Below are positions 6,745-14,475 of a stretch of DNA of 17,385 nucleotides, in pieces (positions within the stretch are counted from its first letter, which is position 1; every line of letters begins with the position of its first letter). Location: assembly GCA_019671135.1 (NCBI GenBank), contig JAHRHY010000050.1, positions 1 to 17,385 on the forward strand. The letters are read 5' to 3'. The notes under the pieces were generated by a model. That model saw only the letters and a list, made by a program, of their open reading frames with translations, was not told where the DNA came from and made no database searches. Source of the stretch: Linnemannia hyalina. Taxonomy: Eukaryota > Mortierellomycota > Mortierellomycetes > Mortierellales > Mortierellaceae. The position numbers were made by a program, and so were the translations under genes.

Positions 6745-8526
6745 ATGTTATCAAAATTATTTAACTTTTTCAACTTTTTCCCTACTGCTCATTGTGACGT
6801 AGCGGAACCTTGGCAACTTGCATTCCAAGACGGTGCATCACCATCTTTCGATGGAATTGTAGATCTTCACGATCAAATTATGTTCTATTTAGTAATAATC
6901 GTTATCGGTGTATCTTGGATGTTAGGTACTATTATTATTAAATTCAATACGAGAACTAATCCTATAGTATACAAATACTTCACTCATGGTACAGTTATAG
7001 AATTAATTTGGACAGTTACTCCAGCATTAGTATTAGTAGCTATTGCTTTCCCTAGTTTCAGATTATTATACTTAATGGATGAAGTTATAGATCCTGCTAT
7101 TACTGTTAAAGCTGTAGGTTCTCAATGGTTCTGGAGTTATGAATACTCTGATTATATCTCAGATTCTGGAGAACCAATAGCTTTTGATAGTTTCATGATA
7201 CCTGAAGCCGACTTGGAAGAGGGTCAATTCAGACTTCTTGAGGTAGATAACCGGGTTGTATTACCAGTAGACACTCATGTAAGATTCATCTTAACTGGTA
7301 GTGATGTAATTCATTCTTTTGCTGTTCCTGCTTTAGGTCTTAAATTAGATTGTGTTCCAGGAAGATTAAATCAAACTTCTACTATTATCAATAGAGAAGG
7401 ATTATTCTACGGACAATGTTCAGAAATATGTGGTGTTAACCACGGGTTTATGCCAATCGTAATCGAAGCTGTTTCTTTAGAGAAATACTTAGCTTGGTTA
7501 AACGAACAATTAAACTCCCCCCTGAGTGAAGAAGGATTACTAACTTTAAGCATGTCCTCTATACTAATTAGTTACTCAAAAGATCGTAAAGAATCTTTTA
7601 AATTAGATACACCTCAAGTACCTACTCATTTATCCCCTTGGTTTATTACCGGTTTAACTGATGCTGAGGGTTGTTTTGATTTCTCTATTTCAAACTCTAA
7701 AACTATAAATACAGGATTTAGTGTTAAACCCCGATTTAGAATTACTGCTCATAAACGAGATATTGTATTATTATATATGGTTAAAGAGTATTTTAATTGT
7801 GGTAATATTAGCAAGATAGATGTTAAAGATTGCTTAGATTATACAGTGTCAGATCAAAATAGCATTTTTAACATTATAATTCCTTTCTTTATTAAATATC
7901 CCTTAAGAGGTACTAAACATTTAGATTACTTGGATTGGCTTAAGGGATTAGAGATTATCAAAAATAAAGGACATTTAACTATTGAAGGCCTTAGTGAGAT
8001 TAAATTAATTAAAGCTCATTCTAATACAGAACGATTGTTTAATAATAACATTAATCTACACTGTAATCCTAACACTCCAGGATATATCCTTTTAGATCCT
8101 AATTATATCAGTGGTTTCCTTGCAGGTGATGGTTATTTATCTTTAATTACCAAAACTTGGAGAGTTTATTTTGGTAGAATAAAAATAGGGTTTACACAAC
8201 ATCAAGATAATTATTTATTATTACAATCTATAAAAGATTACTTTGATATTAATAACCTTGTTATATCAAAAGTTAACGATAAAGCAATTTCGTTAAATTG
8301 TGGTTCTGAAGATACAATATATAATATTCTTCTTCCTTTCTTTGAGAAATATCCTATCTATGGGATTAAAGCGATTACGTTAATAAAACTTCTTAAAATC
8401 CGAGATTTAATTTTAAGTTTAAGAGGTTCAAGAAAAACCACAAAATGGACACCAGAGTTAAAATCTCAAATAATAAGTATCTGGAATGATACTTCTATTC
8501 AGTTAAAAGCTGATGCTACAGTTTAA
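6745..8526 (+). CDS. cox2: Cytochrome c oxidase subunit 2 fused in frame to a LAGLIDADG endonuclease
   Basis: Cox2 carries the CuA centre of complex IV. Numbered from the upstream in-frame ATG at 6700 (608 aa), the subunit has two membrane helices (about 60-82 and 100-127), the aromatic [11 protein letters not shown] block (141-151) and the CuA ligands His205, Cys240, Glu242, Cys244, His248 and Met251. Normal cox2 ends near WLNEQ (267-271). Here the frame continues through a C-run (AACTCCCCCC, read as NSPL) into a two-motif LAGLIDADG endonuclease with TGLTDAEG (317-324) and SGFLAGDG (471-478). I prefer the ATG at 6745: the same leader at 1835 is closed by a stop, and this gives the familiar [15 protein letters not shown] start (593 aa). 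The product must be processed, or tolerated as a C-terminal extension. Comparable cox2 3' endonuclease insertions are known in zygomycete fungi. Confidence 0.95.
   Translation: MLSKLFNFFNFFPTAHCDVAEPWQLAFQDGASPSFDGIVDLHDQIMFYLVIIVIGVSWMLGTIIIKFNTRTNPIVYKYFTHGTVIELIWTVTPALVLVAIAFPSFRLLYLMDEVIDPAITVKAVGSQWFWSYEYSDYISDSGEPIAFDSFMIPEADLEEGQFRLLEVDNRVVLPVDTHVRFILTGSDVIHSFAVPALGLKLDCVPGRLNQTSTIINREGLFYGQCSEICGVNHGFMPIVIEAVSLEKYLAWLNEQLNSPLSEEGLLTLSMSSILISYSKDRKESFKLDTPQVPTHLSPWFITGLTDAEGCFDFSISNSKTINTGFSVKPRFRITAHKRDIVLLYMVKEYFNCGNISKIDVKDCLDYTVSDQNSIFNIIIPFFIKYPLRGTKHLDYLDWLKGLEIIKNKGHLTIEGLSEIKLIKAHSNTERLFNNNINLHCNPNTPGYILLDPNYISGFLAGDGYLSLITKTWRVYFGRIKIGFTQHQDNYLLLQSIKDYFDINNLVISKVNDKAISLNCGSEDTIYNILLPFFEKYPIYGIKAITLIKLLKIRDLILSLRGSRKTTKWTPELKSQIISIWNDTSIQLKADATV
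7511..7522 (+). promoter_or_regulatory. C-run read through at the cox2-endonuclease junction
   Basis: TAAACTCCCCCC sits exactly where cox2 should stop. TAA is present but one base out of the cox2 frame. The same ACTCCCCCC form occurs on the minus strand at 12631-12640 and 13637-13646, each next to a displaced atp9 end. This suggests an element border converted to coding sequence by the fusion. Confidence 0.5.
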
Positions 8527-8534
8527 CATTGCCT

Positions 8535-8547
8535 TTTAACACCTCCT
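8535..8547 (+). promoter_or_regulatory. C-run motif after the cox2-endonuclease fusion
   Basis: TTTTAACACCTCC follows the fused reading frame within about 10 bases of its stop. It is the CCTCC form also found after membrane ORFs A and B. Confidence 0.55.
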
Positions 8548-8651
8548 AACTATTCAAGATTAAAATTATTTCCGGGAGAGTTACTCCCTAGGGCCTTATT
8601 AATACTAAATATTTTAATAAATAAATATAAGTGGCTATGATTGTTATAATA

Positions 8652-8684
8652 AATATATGATTAAATTTCTTTTTTTGTACGAGA
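8652..8684 (+). repeat. Third copy of the cox2-type leader, before ORF B
   Basis: The leader block is followed by ACAATGTTATTCAAATTATTTAA, close to the cox2 start region (ACAATGTTATCAAAATTATTTAA). So the N-terminus of membrane ORF B is a copy of the cox2 presequence (MLFKLFNFF versus MLSKLFNFF). Confidence 0.85.
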
Positions 8685-8701
8685 CTATTTTTTATTTTAC
8701 A

Positions 8702-9497
8702 ATGTTATTCAAATTATTTAATTTTTTTCATTATTTTTCTTTACGTGTTTATATTATTAAACTTATCTATATTATTCTATTTTATATTATTCTTTCATTC
8801 TTTTTAAATGATAATATTATTTATTGTGCAGATGAAACAGTTAATGATGTTTCCTCCCCTTCGGGAAGGACCTATACGGTTTGAAACAATACCAAGAAAA
8901 CTAGGGCAATATACAGGGTATCTTGGTATTTCTGGTCTTGCTGGATATATGGGTTATTATGGTCTAAAATCTGGAGTATGGGCATCTGAAATATTTCCAG
9001 GAACATTCCAGACTAAAGGAATCATGACTGCTACAGGCTTAGCAATTGGTACGATGTACGGTTTAGGTATATATGCTATTAATAGAGCTCATAGACCAAA
9101 CTTTTCTATTACTGTTGAGGAAGTTAATCCTTCCAATACCGGAGCTAATAATTCGGCTGTCCATTAGAAGTTGGTGATATAATCTTTAATCCTTTAAGGA
9201 ATTTAGACCCTATAGCAGAAGACCCTAATATAGCTCTATTATCTGTTAGTATAATATTATTAATAATAGGGATACAATGTTTTAATTTTATTTTATTACG
9301 ACTATTACTTCTAAGATATGCATCCAAAATATCATCACTAATAAAACAACCAACATTGTTGAGATTCTTTAATAAATTAATATTATGTTTGAAAAAACGA
9401 AAGTATTATATGTTACAGGTTTTTACAATCCTTGGTTATATTAGCTATAATAGGAGGAATAATATTTTTAAGTTTTTTATTATACTTTATGTCATAA
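8702..9497 (+). pseudogene. Hypothetical membrane protein B, frameshifted, partner ORF of the cox2 element
   Basis: The protein reads through four segments: a cox2-like start with a hydrophobic stretch and FLNDNIIYCADE (to about 8860); a second frame with Gly-rich hydrophobic segments (GYLGISGLAGYMGYYGLKSG and ATGLAIGTMYGLGIY, to 9167); a third frame from about 9158 (LEVGDIIFNPL, then the helix IALLSVSIILLIIGI); and from about 9420 a fourth with a last helix (LVILAIIGGIIFLSFLLYFMS, stop 9495-9497). NDNIIYCADE matches NDNVLYCMDD of ORF A, so the two are homologous. The first shift falls at a small CCTTCGGGAAGG palindrome, possibly a micro-insertion. It is broken unless the shifts are sequence errors. 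An open start at 8657 lies in the leader. Function unknown. Confidence 0.7.
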
Positions 9498-9499
9498 AT

Positions 9500-9511
9500 A
9501 TAACACCTCCT
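9500..9511 (+). promoter_or_regulatory. C-run motif after membrane ORF B
   Basis: TAACACCTCCTC begins two bases after the last-frame stop of ORF B. This supports the fourth frame as the true C-terminus and matches the pattern after ORF A. Confidence 0.55.
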
Positions 9512-9521
9512 CTACTTAAAT

Positions 9522-9680
9522 CCCTGGTCGATTAACCAAACTTCTACTTTCATTAATAGAGGAAGGTTTATTCTACGGGCAATGTAGCGAGATTTTGTGT
9601 GTAAACCATGGATTTATGCCTATCGTAATCGAAGCAGTATCTTTAGAGAAATACTTAGCTTGGCTAACGAACAGTTAAAC
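9522..9680 (+). pseudogene. cox2: Displaced cox2 3' end
   Basis: The segment matches cox2 from GRLNQTST through WLNEQLN. The [11 protein letters not shown] stretch and [22 protein letters not shown] are readable, but a missing base early on, a change near CGV and a lost base after AWL break the frame. It lacks the endonuclease and represents the original cox2 terminus pushed about 2 kb downstream of the working copy. Confidence 0.92.
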
Positions 9681-9732
9681 TAGGATTAGTTATTTCTATT
9701 AAAGCAATATTTAGTTTAATGAATAATTAAAC

Positions 9733-9748
9733 TAAACACCCCCCCCCC
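9733..9748 (+). promoter_or_regulatory. C-run motif after the displaced cox2 end
   Basis: TAAACACC plus a long C run closes the plus-strand series. Immediately beyond it lies minus-strand endonuclease debris, so the two convergent arrays meet here. Confidence 0.55.
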
Positions 9749-9750
9749 TA

Positions 9751-9818
9751 TCTCACAATTACTCTAATATTTCTAAAACTCTAAAGTTAGAGTACCCATA
9801 TTTTTTATATAAGAATAG
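9751..9818 (-). pseudogene. GIY-YIG endonuclease scrap
   Basis: Read on the minus strand it gives KYGYSNF..LEILE, matching KYGYSNFSLQILEYCEI of the decayed atp9-linked enzyme at nucleotide level (14112-14172). It is the far end of the minus-strand atp9 series and shows an older endonuclease layer below the others. Confidence 0.75.
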
Positions 9819-10014
9819 TATTTTCACTGGTAACGATATAAAATAGGTGTTATTAGATTTTAGAATATAAATTACAGGCGGAAGATTTTACTTCTATTAC
9901 TAGTATATGTTTTCATGGCTAAAGATATATGCTATATAGTTTAGTAATGTTAAGTCTATAAAAGTCATTATCATGTAGATAAAATAAAAGCAATAATGAA
10001 AGGCAATTATGATA
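9819..10014. other. AT-rich spacer between convergent arrays
   Basis: I see no ORF, tRNA or repeat here. It probably holds further eroded endonuclease sequence, since it lies between an endonuclease scrap and a displaced atp9 end, but I cannot align it. Confidence 0.4.
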
Positions 10015-10028
10015 GGGGGGGGTGTTTA
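10015..10028 (-). promoter_or_regulatory. C-run motif after displaced atp9 copy 3
   Basis: On the minus strand: TAAACA followed by eight C residues, overlapping the stop of the displaced end. Confidence 0.55.
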
Positions 10029-10091
10029 ATTCCGGTTCTTTATGAGTGCCATCATTAAAGCGAATAACCCAATTGCTTCAGTTAAAGCAAA
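10026..10091 (-). pseudogene. atp9: Displaced atp9 3' end, copy 3
   Basis: It encodes [15 protein letters not shown] and then a changed tail (LIKNRN, stop) instead of FLLLYS. The core uses GCTTTAACTGAAGC, as in copies 1 and 2, whereas working atp9 uses GCATTGACGGAAGC. It begins at the Phe of FALTEA, the same border as the other copies. Confidence 0.9.
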
Positions 10092-10129
10092 TATAGTAAA
10101 TATGAGTTAATAAGTTTAAAAATAAAAAA

Positions 10130-10148
10130 GGGGGGGGGGGGTGTTTTA
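10130..10148 (-). promoter_or_regulatory. C-run motif after the ORF D unit
   Basis: On the minus strand: TAAAACA followed by about 12 C residues, the longest run in the window. It lies between the cox3 fragment and displaced atp9 copy 3. Confidence 0.5.
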
Positions 10149-10288
10149 AATAGGTCCCAAATAAAGTATATACATTTACATATTTTATTTTATAAAAATA
10201 AACCCCTAATTCAGTTTATATTATCTCTATCCCTAATTAGAACATTTAATTAAAATAATAAAATATTAAAAAAGGGTTAATGCTAAAA

Positions 10289-10400
10289 TTCTTGAAACCA
10301 GTGAAAAGTATTGCTAAGGCAATAGTAGCAAAAAGTCCATAAATAATGAATTTCTATTACCTTGTATTAATCCGTGATAAACTAAAGTAAGATAATTTTG
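10289..10400 (-). pseudogene. cox3: Internal cox3 fragment
   Basis: The minus strand reads QNYLTLVYHGLIQGNRNSL, then after a one-base shift YGLFATIALAILFTGF, with QEF in the original frame. This matches the conserved mid-region of cytochrome oxidase subunit 3 ((Y)xHHSLIxGNRKxALYGLxxTIxLAxxFTGFQ). It is not the C-terminus, and no other part of cox3 is nearby. It directly follows the end of membrane ORF D, suggesting that ORF D arrived from a cox3 locus with flanking DNA. Confidence 0.75.
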
Positions 10401-10406
10401 AAATTG

Positions 10407-11274
10407 CTATTTTAAAAGATATGGAACTACTGTAAATCTATTAAAATAAAAAATTGATAATATTAATAAAGACATATATGACACCACAATTAATAATCCA
10501 TTAAAAATACTGAGTATATAAGATTAAATATCGATAATATTTAACAAACTTAATTATTCTTGGAAATTTAATTTCCAAATTATACTGTTCTATAAAATAA
10601 TTATTAAGAAAATATATTCCTATTGTAATTAAACATAGACCAATAACCAAAAGTAATGAAACCGTAGCATAAGCATATTGAAATAACAAATATAGAGAAT
10701 CTGATCCATTAGTTGATAATACCTCAGCATTTTCTTTATTTGTTATAGGTATTAGATTATTCCCAGTATCTGCAGTATTTGCATTATTTAAAAATAACTT
10801 CATATTTTCCCAAGAAAAAGAATTTATACCTTCGCTAGAACCTAAATTTTGATTAGAATTTAAAGAGAAATTATTTTTTAAATACTCTATCTTTGTAGAT
10901 GTTAAGTTAGTTTCAGTAGTAAAATTATTAGAAACTAGCTCCTTTAATTCCTCTTTTTGAATAAACTCAGGTTTATTGGAAATTTTTAAATTTTCCTCCA
11001 AAGTTTGGATCTTCATCTTAAGTGTCTCTAACTCTATCTTCGAGTTATAAGCCTCAAGTTCAGCTCTTTTTCTTAGCTCCTCAGCTTCATCTAACCTTTT
11101 TTGTGTATGTCTATATTTCCCATTAATAGTATCTTTTCTAATTTCATTAAGTAGTGAAAATAAAGAGGCAGAAGCTCCTATAACAGTAAAAGTTTTGATT
11201 ACATCAAAACTTCTATTTAATAAACCTGCTTGTAAATAGTTATTTTGCATATTATAATTTATAATAAATCCCAT
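10407..11274 (-). CDS. Hypothetical membrane protein D, with probable 3' frameshift
   Basis: The unbroken frame gives 257 residues, stopping at 10501. It has a short hydrophobic segment (FTVIGASASLF, 29-39), a charged coiled-coil-like region (about 55-100, rich in Glu, Lys and Leu), an Asn/Thr-rich middle and a strong helix (about 196-225). The frame stops in TATTTTTAA inside what should be a second helix. Removing one T of the T5 run continues as NGLLIVVSYMSLLILSIFYF to a TAG at 10407-10409, restoring the two-helix C-terminus of ORFs A-C. Either a real frameshift or a homopolymer error is possible. It lies in the atp9-linked series on the same strand, between a tRNA-Gly-like remnant and a cox3 fragment. 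Function unknown. Confidence 0.7.
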
Positions 11275-11418
11275 AATTTTAGCCTACTTAAGGGTAAGCT
11301 AAATTAAATAATGAAATCAATCATTATTTTATAGTAATTTTACACTTATAAAACAATATAAAATTGTTCTTAATTTACTTAGACAAACTTGCCATTAGTA
11401 AATGTTTATTAAGTATTT

Positions 11419-11488
11419 CAAGAATGAGAGGACTTGAACCTCCAGTTTCTCAATTGGAATCGAGCGCTTTAATTTAAACTACATCCAA
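11419..11488 (-). tRNA. tRNA-Gly (TCC)-like gene, defective
   Basis: The minus strand has a D stem GTTT/AAGC, an anticodon stem CTCGA/TTGAG around TTCCAA, and a good T arm (GGAGG-ttcaagt-CCTCT). The anticodon loop has six bases; one more T would make TTTCCAA, the usual tRNA-Gly (TCC) loop. The top two acceptor pairs are T-T mismatches. It is either a decayed copy or carries a T-run sequencing error; 5' acceptor editing is a remote option. Confidence 0.5.
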
Positions 11489-11533
11489 TTAATACTTATA
11501 TTTAAATATATAAATATATAGAACAACGTCCGA

Positions 11534-11545
11534 GGGGGGTGTTAA
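11534..11545 (-). promoter_or_regulatory. C-run motif after the intact atp9-series endonuclease unit
   Basis: Minus strand GTTAACACCCCCCT, five bases after the stop of the unidentified C-terminal fragment. It fits the rule of one motif per displaced gene end. Confidence 0.55.
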
Positions 11546-11549
11546 CTGA

Positions 11550-11612
11550 TTATACAGGTAATTGACCTTTAAACACATAGAACATTGATAGTTCAAAGAG
11601 TTTGTTAAAGAG
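11550..11612 (-). pseudogene. Unidentified displaced C-terminus
   Basis: Between the endonuclease stop and the C-run motif, the minus strand stays open as LFNKLFELSMFYVFKGQLPV then TAA. By position it should be the 3' end of a host gene carried or displaced by the element. It is not cob, cox2, atp6 or atp9, and I cannot name it; a nad or ribosomal-protein gene elsewhere in the mtDNA is a candidate. Confidence 0.5.
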
Positions 11613-11616
11613 AGTA

Positions 11617-12453
11617 TTATTTTTTGTTCATATATTTTATATAATATGAATTTCTAAACAATTTACCTAAATCTCTATGTTTAGCTAAATTTGCCTTATC
11701 TGCTTTTAAATATAAAGAAAGAGCAGTCATTGAGTCAAATTCTTGAATTATTTCATGATTTGAATCAGTTAATATAACTGATTTAGCATTATTAGATTTA
11801 GGTCGAGCTTTTGCTAATTCACTTAATAATTTCTTATTTTCAGGAGTATGTGACTTACCATAGAAATTATTCCCTGGGCCTAAATAAGTATTCTTTTTGA
11901 TAATACTCATCTTTTCTAAACTATCCTCGGTATGTTTATACCCATAGGAATTACCGGCTACTTGAAGAATATTCATAGTAGGTTTTATGAGATCTATATA
12001 AAATTGTTCTCGATTAATGCAATCTTTTATTTCACAATACTCAAGGATAGTAAGGCTGAAGTTAGAGTAACCATTTCTTAAAATGGATAAGTATATTACG
12101 CTTTTACCTCTAGCGGGACTAGAAATAAAACTGTAATTATAATATTGTCTAAATCTTAAACTTAGATTAGTAGAACTACCCACATAAGATTCTCCAGTTA
12201 ATAAATTAATAAATTGGTACACGCTAGCTTTATCTTTATTCTCTAGGATAATTGAATCTTTATTAAGGTCAGCATTTGAATATATTTTTATAGGCACTAT
12301 ACTAGAAAATAACATAACTATATTGAAAGGTTCAATAGAAGCTTCTGGACTAACAAAAGCTAATTGTATAGAAGATTCTGCCGTAACAGAAGCAAAATAA
12401 CAAATAAAATTAATGGACATTTGTAAGCATAATAAGTTATAAGTTGTATACAT
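11617..12453 (-). CDS. GIY-YIG homing endonuclease in the atp9 series
   Basis: A 278-residue enzyme with SVY in place of GIY (77-79), YVG (90-92), conserved Arg in LSLRFRQYY (100), catalytic Glu in NREQFYIDL (149) and Asn in MNILQVAGNS (161). A NUMOD3-like FYGKSHTPE (197-205) and a NUMOD1-like tail (ILTDSNHEIIQEFDSMTALSLYLKAD) give the DNA-binding part. About 50 extra N-terminal residues are weakly hydrophobic. It is closely related to the decayed enzyme at 13701-14475, which shares SIIPIKIYSN-type, SSTNLS and AKSVILTDSNH segments. It appears intact and is the best candidate for an active homing enzyme on the minus strand; the target is presumably the atp9 3' end. Confidence 0.88.
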   Translation of the reverse strand: MYTTYNLLCLQMSINFICYFASVTAESSIQLAFVSPEASIEPFNIVMLFSSIVPIKIYSNADLNKDSIILENKDKASVYQFINLLTGESYVGSSTNLSLRFRQYYNYSFISSPARGKSVIYLSILRNGYSNFSLTILEYCEIKDCINREQFYIDLIKPTMNILQVAGNSYGYKHTEDSLEKMSIIKKNTYLGPGNNFYGKSHTPENKKLLSELAKARPKSNNAKSVILTDSNHEIIQEFDSMTALSLYLKADKANLAKHRDLGKLFRNSYYIKYMNKK

Positions 12454-12530
12454 TGTTTGTTTTGTTATTTTATAACAAAAAATATAAAATTAATTAATAA
12501 GAGTAATATAATCCAGGAGGTAATAACACA

Positions 12531-12544
12531 GGGGGGGGTGTTAA
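12531..12544 (-). promoter_or_regulatory. C-run motif after displaced atp9 copy 2
   Basis: Minus strand: CCGGAATTAACA then eight C residues. CCGGAATTAACACC also follows working atp9 and displaced copy 3, so the atp9 3' flank travels as a block. Confidence 0.6.
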
Positions 12545-12560
12545 TTCCGGTTGCTTAAAA

Positions 12561-12626
12561 TTATGAGTATAATAATAAGAAAGCCATCATTAAAGCGAAT
12601 AACCCAATTGCTTCAGTTAAAGCAAA
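12561..12626 (-). pseudogene. atp9: Displaced atp9 3' end, copy 2 (intact frame)
   Basis: It encodes [21 protein letters not shown] and stop, identical at protein level to working atp9, but with the GCTTTAACTGAAGC codons of the displaced copies. It abuts a C run (12631) at its upstream border and has the usual motif downstream. Confidence 0.93.
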
Positions 12627-12630
12627 TAAC

Positions 12631-12640
12631 GGGGGGGAGT
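12631..12640 (-). promoter_or_regulatory. ACTCCCCCCC border motif
   Basis: Minus strand AACTCCCCCCC lies four bases before displaced atp9 copy 2 and just after an atp6 fragment. The ACTC form differs from AACACC and recurs at 13637 and at the cox2 fusion joint (7511), so it may mark element right ends. Confidence 0.45.
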
Positions 12641-12649
12641 TTTTATTTT

Positions 12650-12725
12650 TAATAGTCATCAATTATACTAACAATTAATCGTAACCATAAACTTAAAGCT
12701 TTAGTTAAATATAAGATAACCTCAA
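12650..12725 (-). pseudogene. atp6: atp6 fragment
   Basis: The minus strand reads IIEVILYLTKALSLWLRLI, matching VMIETISYLARALSLGLRL of atp6; the DNA match to 17296-17358 is strong (for example TTAATCGTAACC, TAAACTTAAAGCT). The remainder of atp6 is absent. It directly follows membrane ORF C, parallel to the cox3 fragment after ORF D. Confidence 0.85.
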
Positions 12726-12750
12726 TTATCTTAGGATGTTATATTAACAA

Positions 12751-13335
12751 TTAATTATTTACAATAAGAATAAAACCAGCGACTGTAAATAAAATTAAAA
12801 GAGCAATAACTATAGATAAATAAAAATAAATAATGTATTGGCTAAATGGTTGTAACCATTTTAGAAAAATAAGAAATCTTCCAGAATAATAATTTTCTAA
12901 AGGACCCTGTAATTTAAAGATCATAACATAGCAAAATAAACATATTATACAAAATAAACATGTTAAACCACCACTAAATAAAGTAACGCCAGTAATAAAT
13001 TCAAAGGATCTGTCAGGTCCAAATAAATCAAAAAATTCAAAAATAGATTCAGATTCCTTAGGACTATTAATAACATTAGTATTAGGGCTAGTTAAAGTAG
13101 TATTACTTTGAGTATTAACTGAAGCAATTCTTTCTTGAGACTCAATATTAATACGCGCAATTCTTTCTTGAGATTCAGCATGAATATGTGCTACATTCTC
13201 TTGAGATTGAGCTAATATTTTAGCCTTTTCAATATTAGATTCACCTTGTTTTTTTACCATTTCAATAGTTCCAGCTGCTGCTATACCTCCTACAATTATA
13301 GGACCTATAAATTTTTTCATGCTGTTAGAAACCAT
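12751..13335 (-). CDS. Hypothetical membrane protein C with ESQERIA repeats
   Basis: A 194-residue protein of no family I can name. It has an N-terminal Gly/Ala helix (about 8-24), a helical, probably coiled-coil segment with the repeat ESQERIA (54-60 and 65-71) and related HAESQ/NIESQ units, a Thr/Asn/Ser linker, and two C-terminal membrane helices (about 116-141, Cys-rich, and 165-192). The order of N-terminal Gly-rich helix, variable or coiled middle and two C-terminal helices is shared with ORFs A, B and D. It is intact, lies in the atp9 series on the same strand, and is followed by an atp6 fragment and an ACTCCCCCCC border. Function unknown; location in the inner mitochondrial membrane is inferred. 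Confidence 0.75.
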   Translation of the reverse strand: MVSNSMKKFIGPIIVGGIAAAGTIEMVKKQGESNIEKAKILAQSQENVAHIHAESQERIARINIESQERIASVNTQSNTTLTSPNTNVINSPKESESIFEFFDLFGPDRSFEFITGVTLFSGGLTCLFCIICLFCYVMIFKLQGPLENYYSGRFLIFLKWLQPFSQYIIYFYLSIVIALLILFTVAGFILIVNN

Positions 13336-13574
13336 ACTTGATGTTATAAAATACTTATTATTATTTATTATTAAAATTATAAAATATTTAATTTCTTCTT
13401 TATAGCTACTTATTACTAAATAGCCCTACTTATAATGAAGCTGAACCAAATAGTATTTTTTAATATTTATAAACTATAACATAAAGCTATAAACATTATT
13501 TATTAAATTCAGCCCCTCGGCATTATAAAACTAAAAAGATTTTTCAATTAAGCTAATATTCTTATTTATAAACT
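13336..13574. other. AT-rich spacer upstream of membrane ORF C
   Basis: No gene is visible. It presumably holds the ORF C leader on the minus strand; I see no match to the cox2- or atp9-type leaders. Confidence 0.4.
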
Positions 13575-13628
13575 CTATAAGAAAGCCATCATTAAAGCGA
13601 ATAACCCAATTGCTTCAGTTAAAGCAAA
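13575..13628 (-). pseudogene. atp9: Displaced atp9 3' end, copy 1 (truncated)
   Basis: It encodes [17 protein letters not shown], then TAG three codons early. The DNA core is identical to displaced copies 2 and 3. No CCGGAATTAACACC block follows, so its 3' flank was lost when the ORF C unit came in. Confidence 0.9.
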
Positions 13629-13636
13629 TCGGTCCA

Positions 13637-13646
13637 GGGGGGAGTT
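13637..13646 (-). promoter_or_regulatory. ACTCCCCCC border motif
   Basis: Minus strand AAACTCCCCCC lies about eight bases before displaced atp9 copy 1, in the same arrangement as at 12631. Confidence 0.45.
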
Positions 13647-13700
13647 TATTAATTAATTAAATTACTTCAATTAAAGCTATTAACTAATCTGTTAGAGCAA

Positions 13701-14475
13701 TTACTTATTTAAAGGTTTTATATAATATAAACCTCTAAATAATTCACCTGAAATTCGATATTGAGCTAATTTAGCTCAATCTGCTTTTAGGTATAAAGAT
13801 AAGGCTAGCATAGACTTAAACTCTTGAATAGTCTTATGATTTGAATCAGTTAATATTACTGACTTAGCATTAGGTGATTTAGAACGAGCTAATGCTCTTT
13901 CCTTTTGTAATAATCTTATCTCATCTGTATGAGATTTCCCGTAGAATGGATTATTTTCACCTAAGTAAATATCTTTTTTTAAAGTACTCATTTTCTTTAG
14001 GCTTTCTCCTGTATGTTTATAGCCCAAAGAATTTCCAGCAGTAGGTAATATGTTTAAATCTGGTTTCATAGTATCTATATAAAATTGCTCTCGATCAATG
14101 GTATTTTCTATCTCACAATACTCTAATATTTGTAAACTAAAGTTAGAGTAACCATATTTTAATATTGAAGAATAGATCTTACTTTTGACCTCGATCAGGA
14201 CTAGATATATAACTATACTGATAATATTGTTGTAGTCTTTTAGATAGGTTCGTTGAACTACCTATATAAAATTCTCCTGTTAATATATTCACCCATCTAT
14301 AAACGCCTGCTTGTCCTTTATTTTCTTCAATAATGGAGACTTTATTTAAATCTGAATTAGAGTAGATTTTAATAGGAATTATACTAGCTAATAAGATATC
14401 GCTATTATTGAAAGCAACAAATAATTCTAAGAAAGAATTTTGCATTGTAACCATAATTATTTTAGGTAACTTCAT
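13701..14475 (-). pseudogene. Decayed GIY-YIG endonuclease directly behind atp9
   Basis: Close relative of the intact enzyme at 11617-12453. The N-terminal frame carries GVYRWVNILTGEFYIG (GIY and YIG motifs) and stops at 14179 after SSPDRGQK. One extra base there shifts the frame; the rest (SKIYSSILKYGYSNFSLQILEYCEI, DREQFYID, NNPFYGKSHTDE, ILTDSNHKTIQEFKS) continues to an in-frame TGA at 13776-13778 after KAD. Beyond it AKLAQYRISGELF..LYYIKPLNK runs to TAA at 13701. The intact paralogue has Lys at the TGA position. If TGA were Trp here the tail would be open, but the frameshift alone still breaks the gene. The ATG at 14475 lies inside a copied atp9 leader. Confidence 0.88.

Noticed and set aside
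9145..9327. 60-codon minus-strand open frame
   Set aside because: Antisense to the third frame of membrane ORF B, with no motif of its own.
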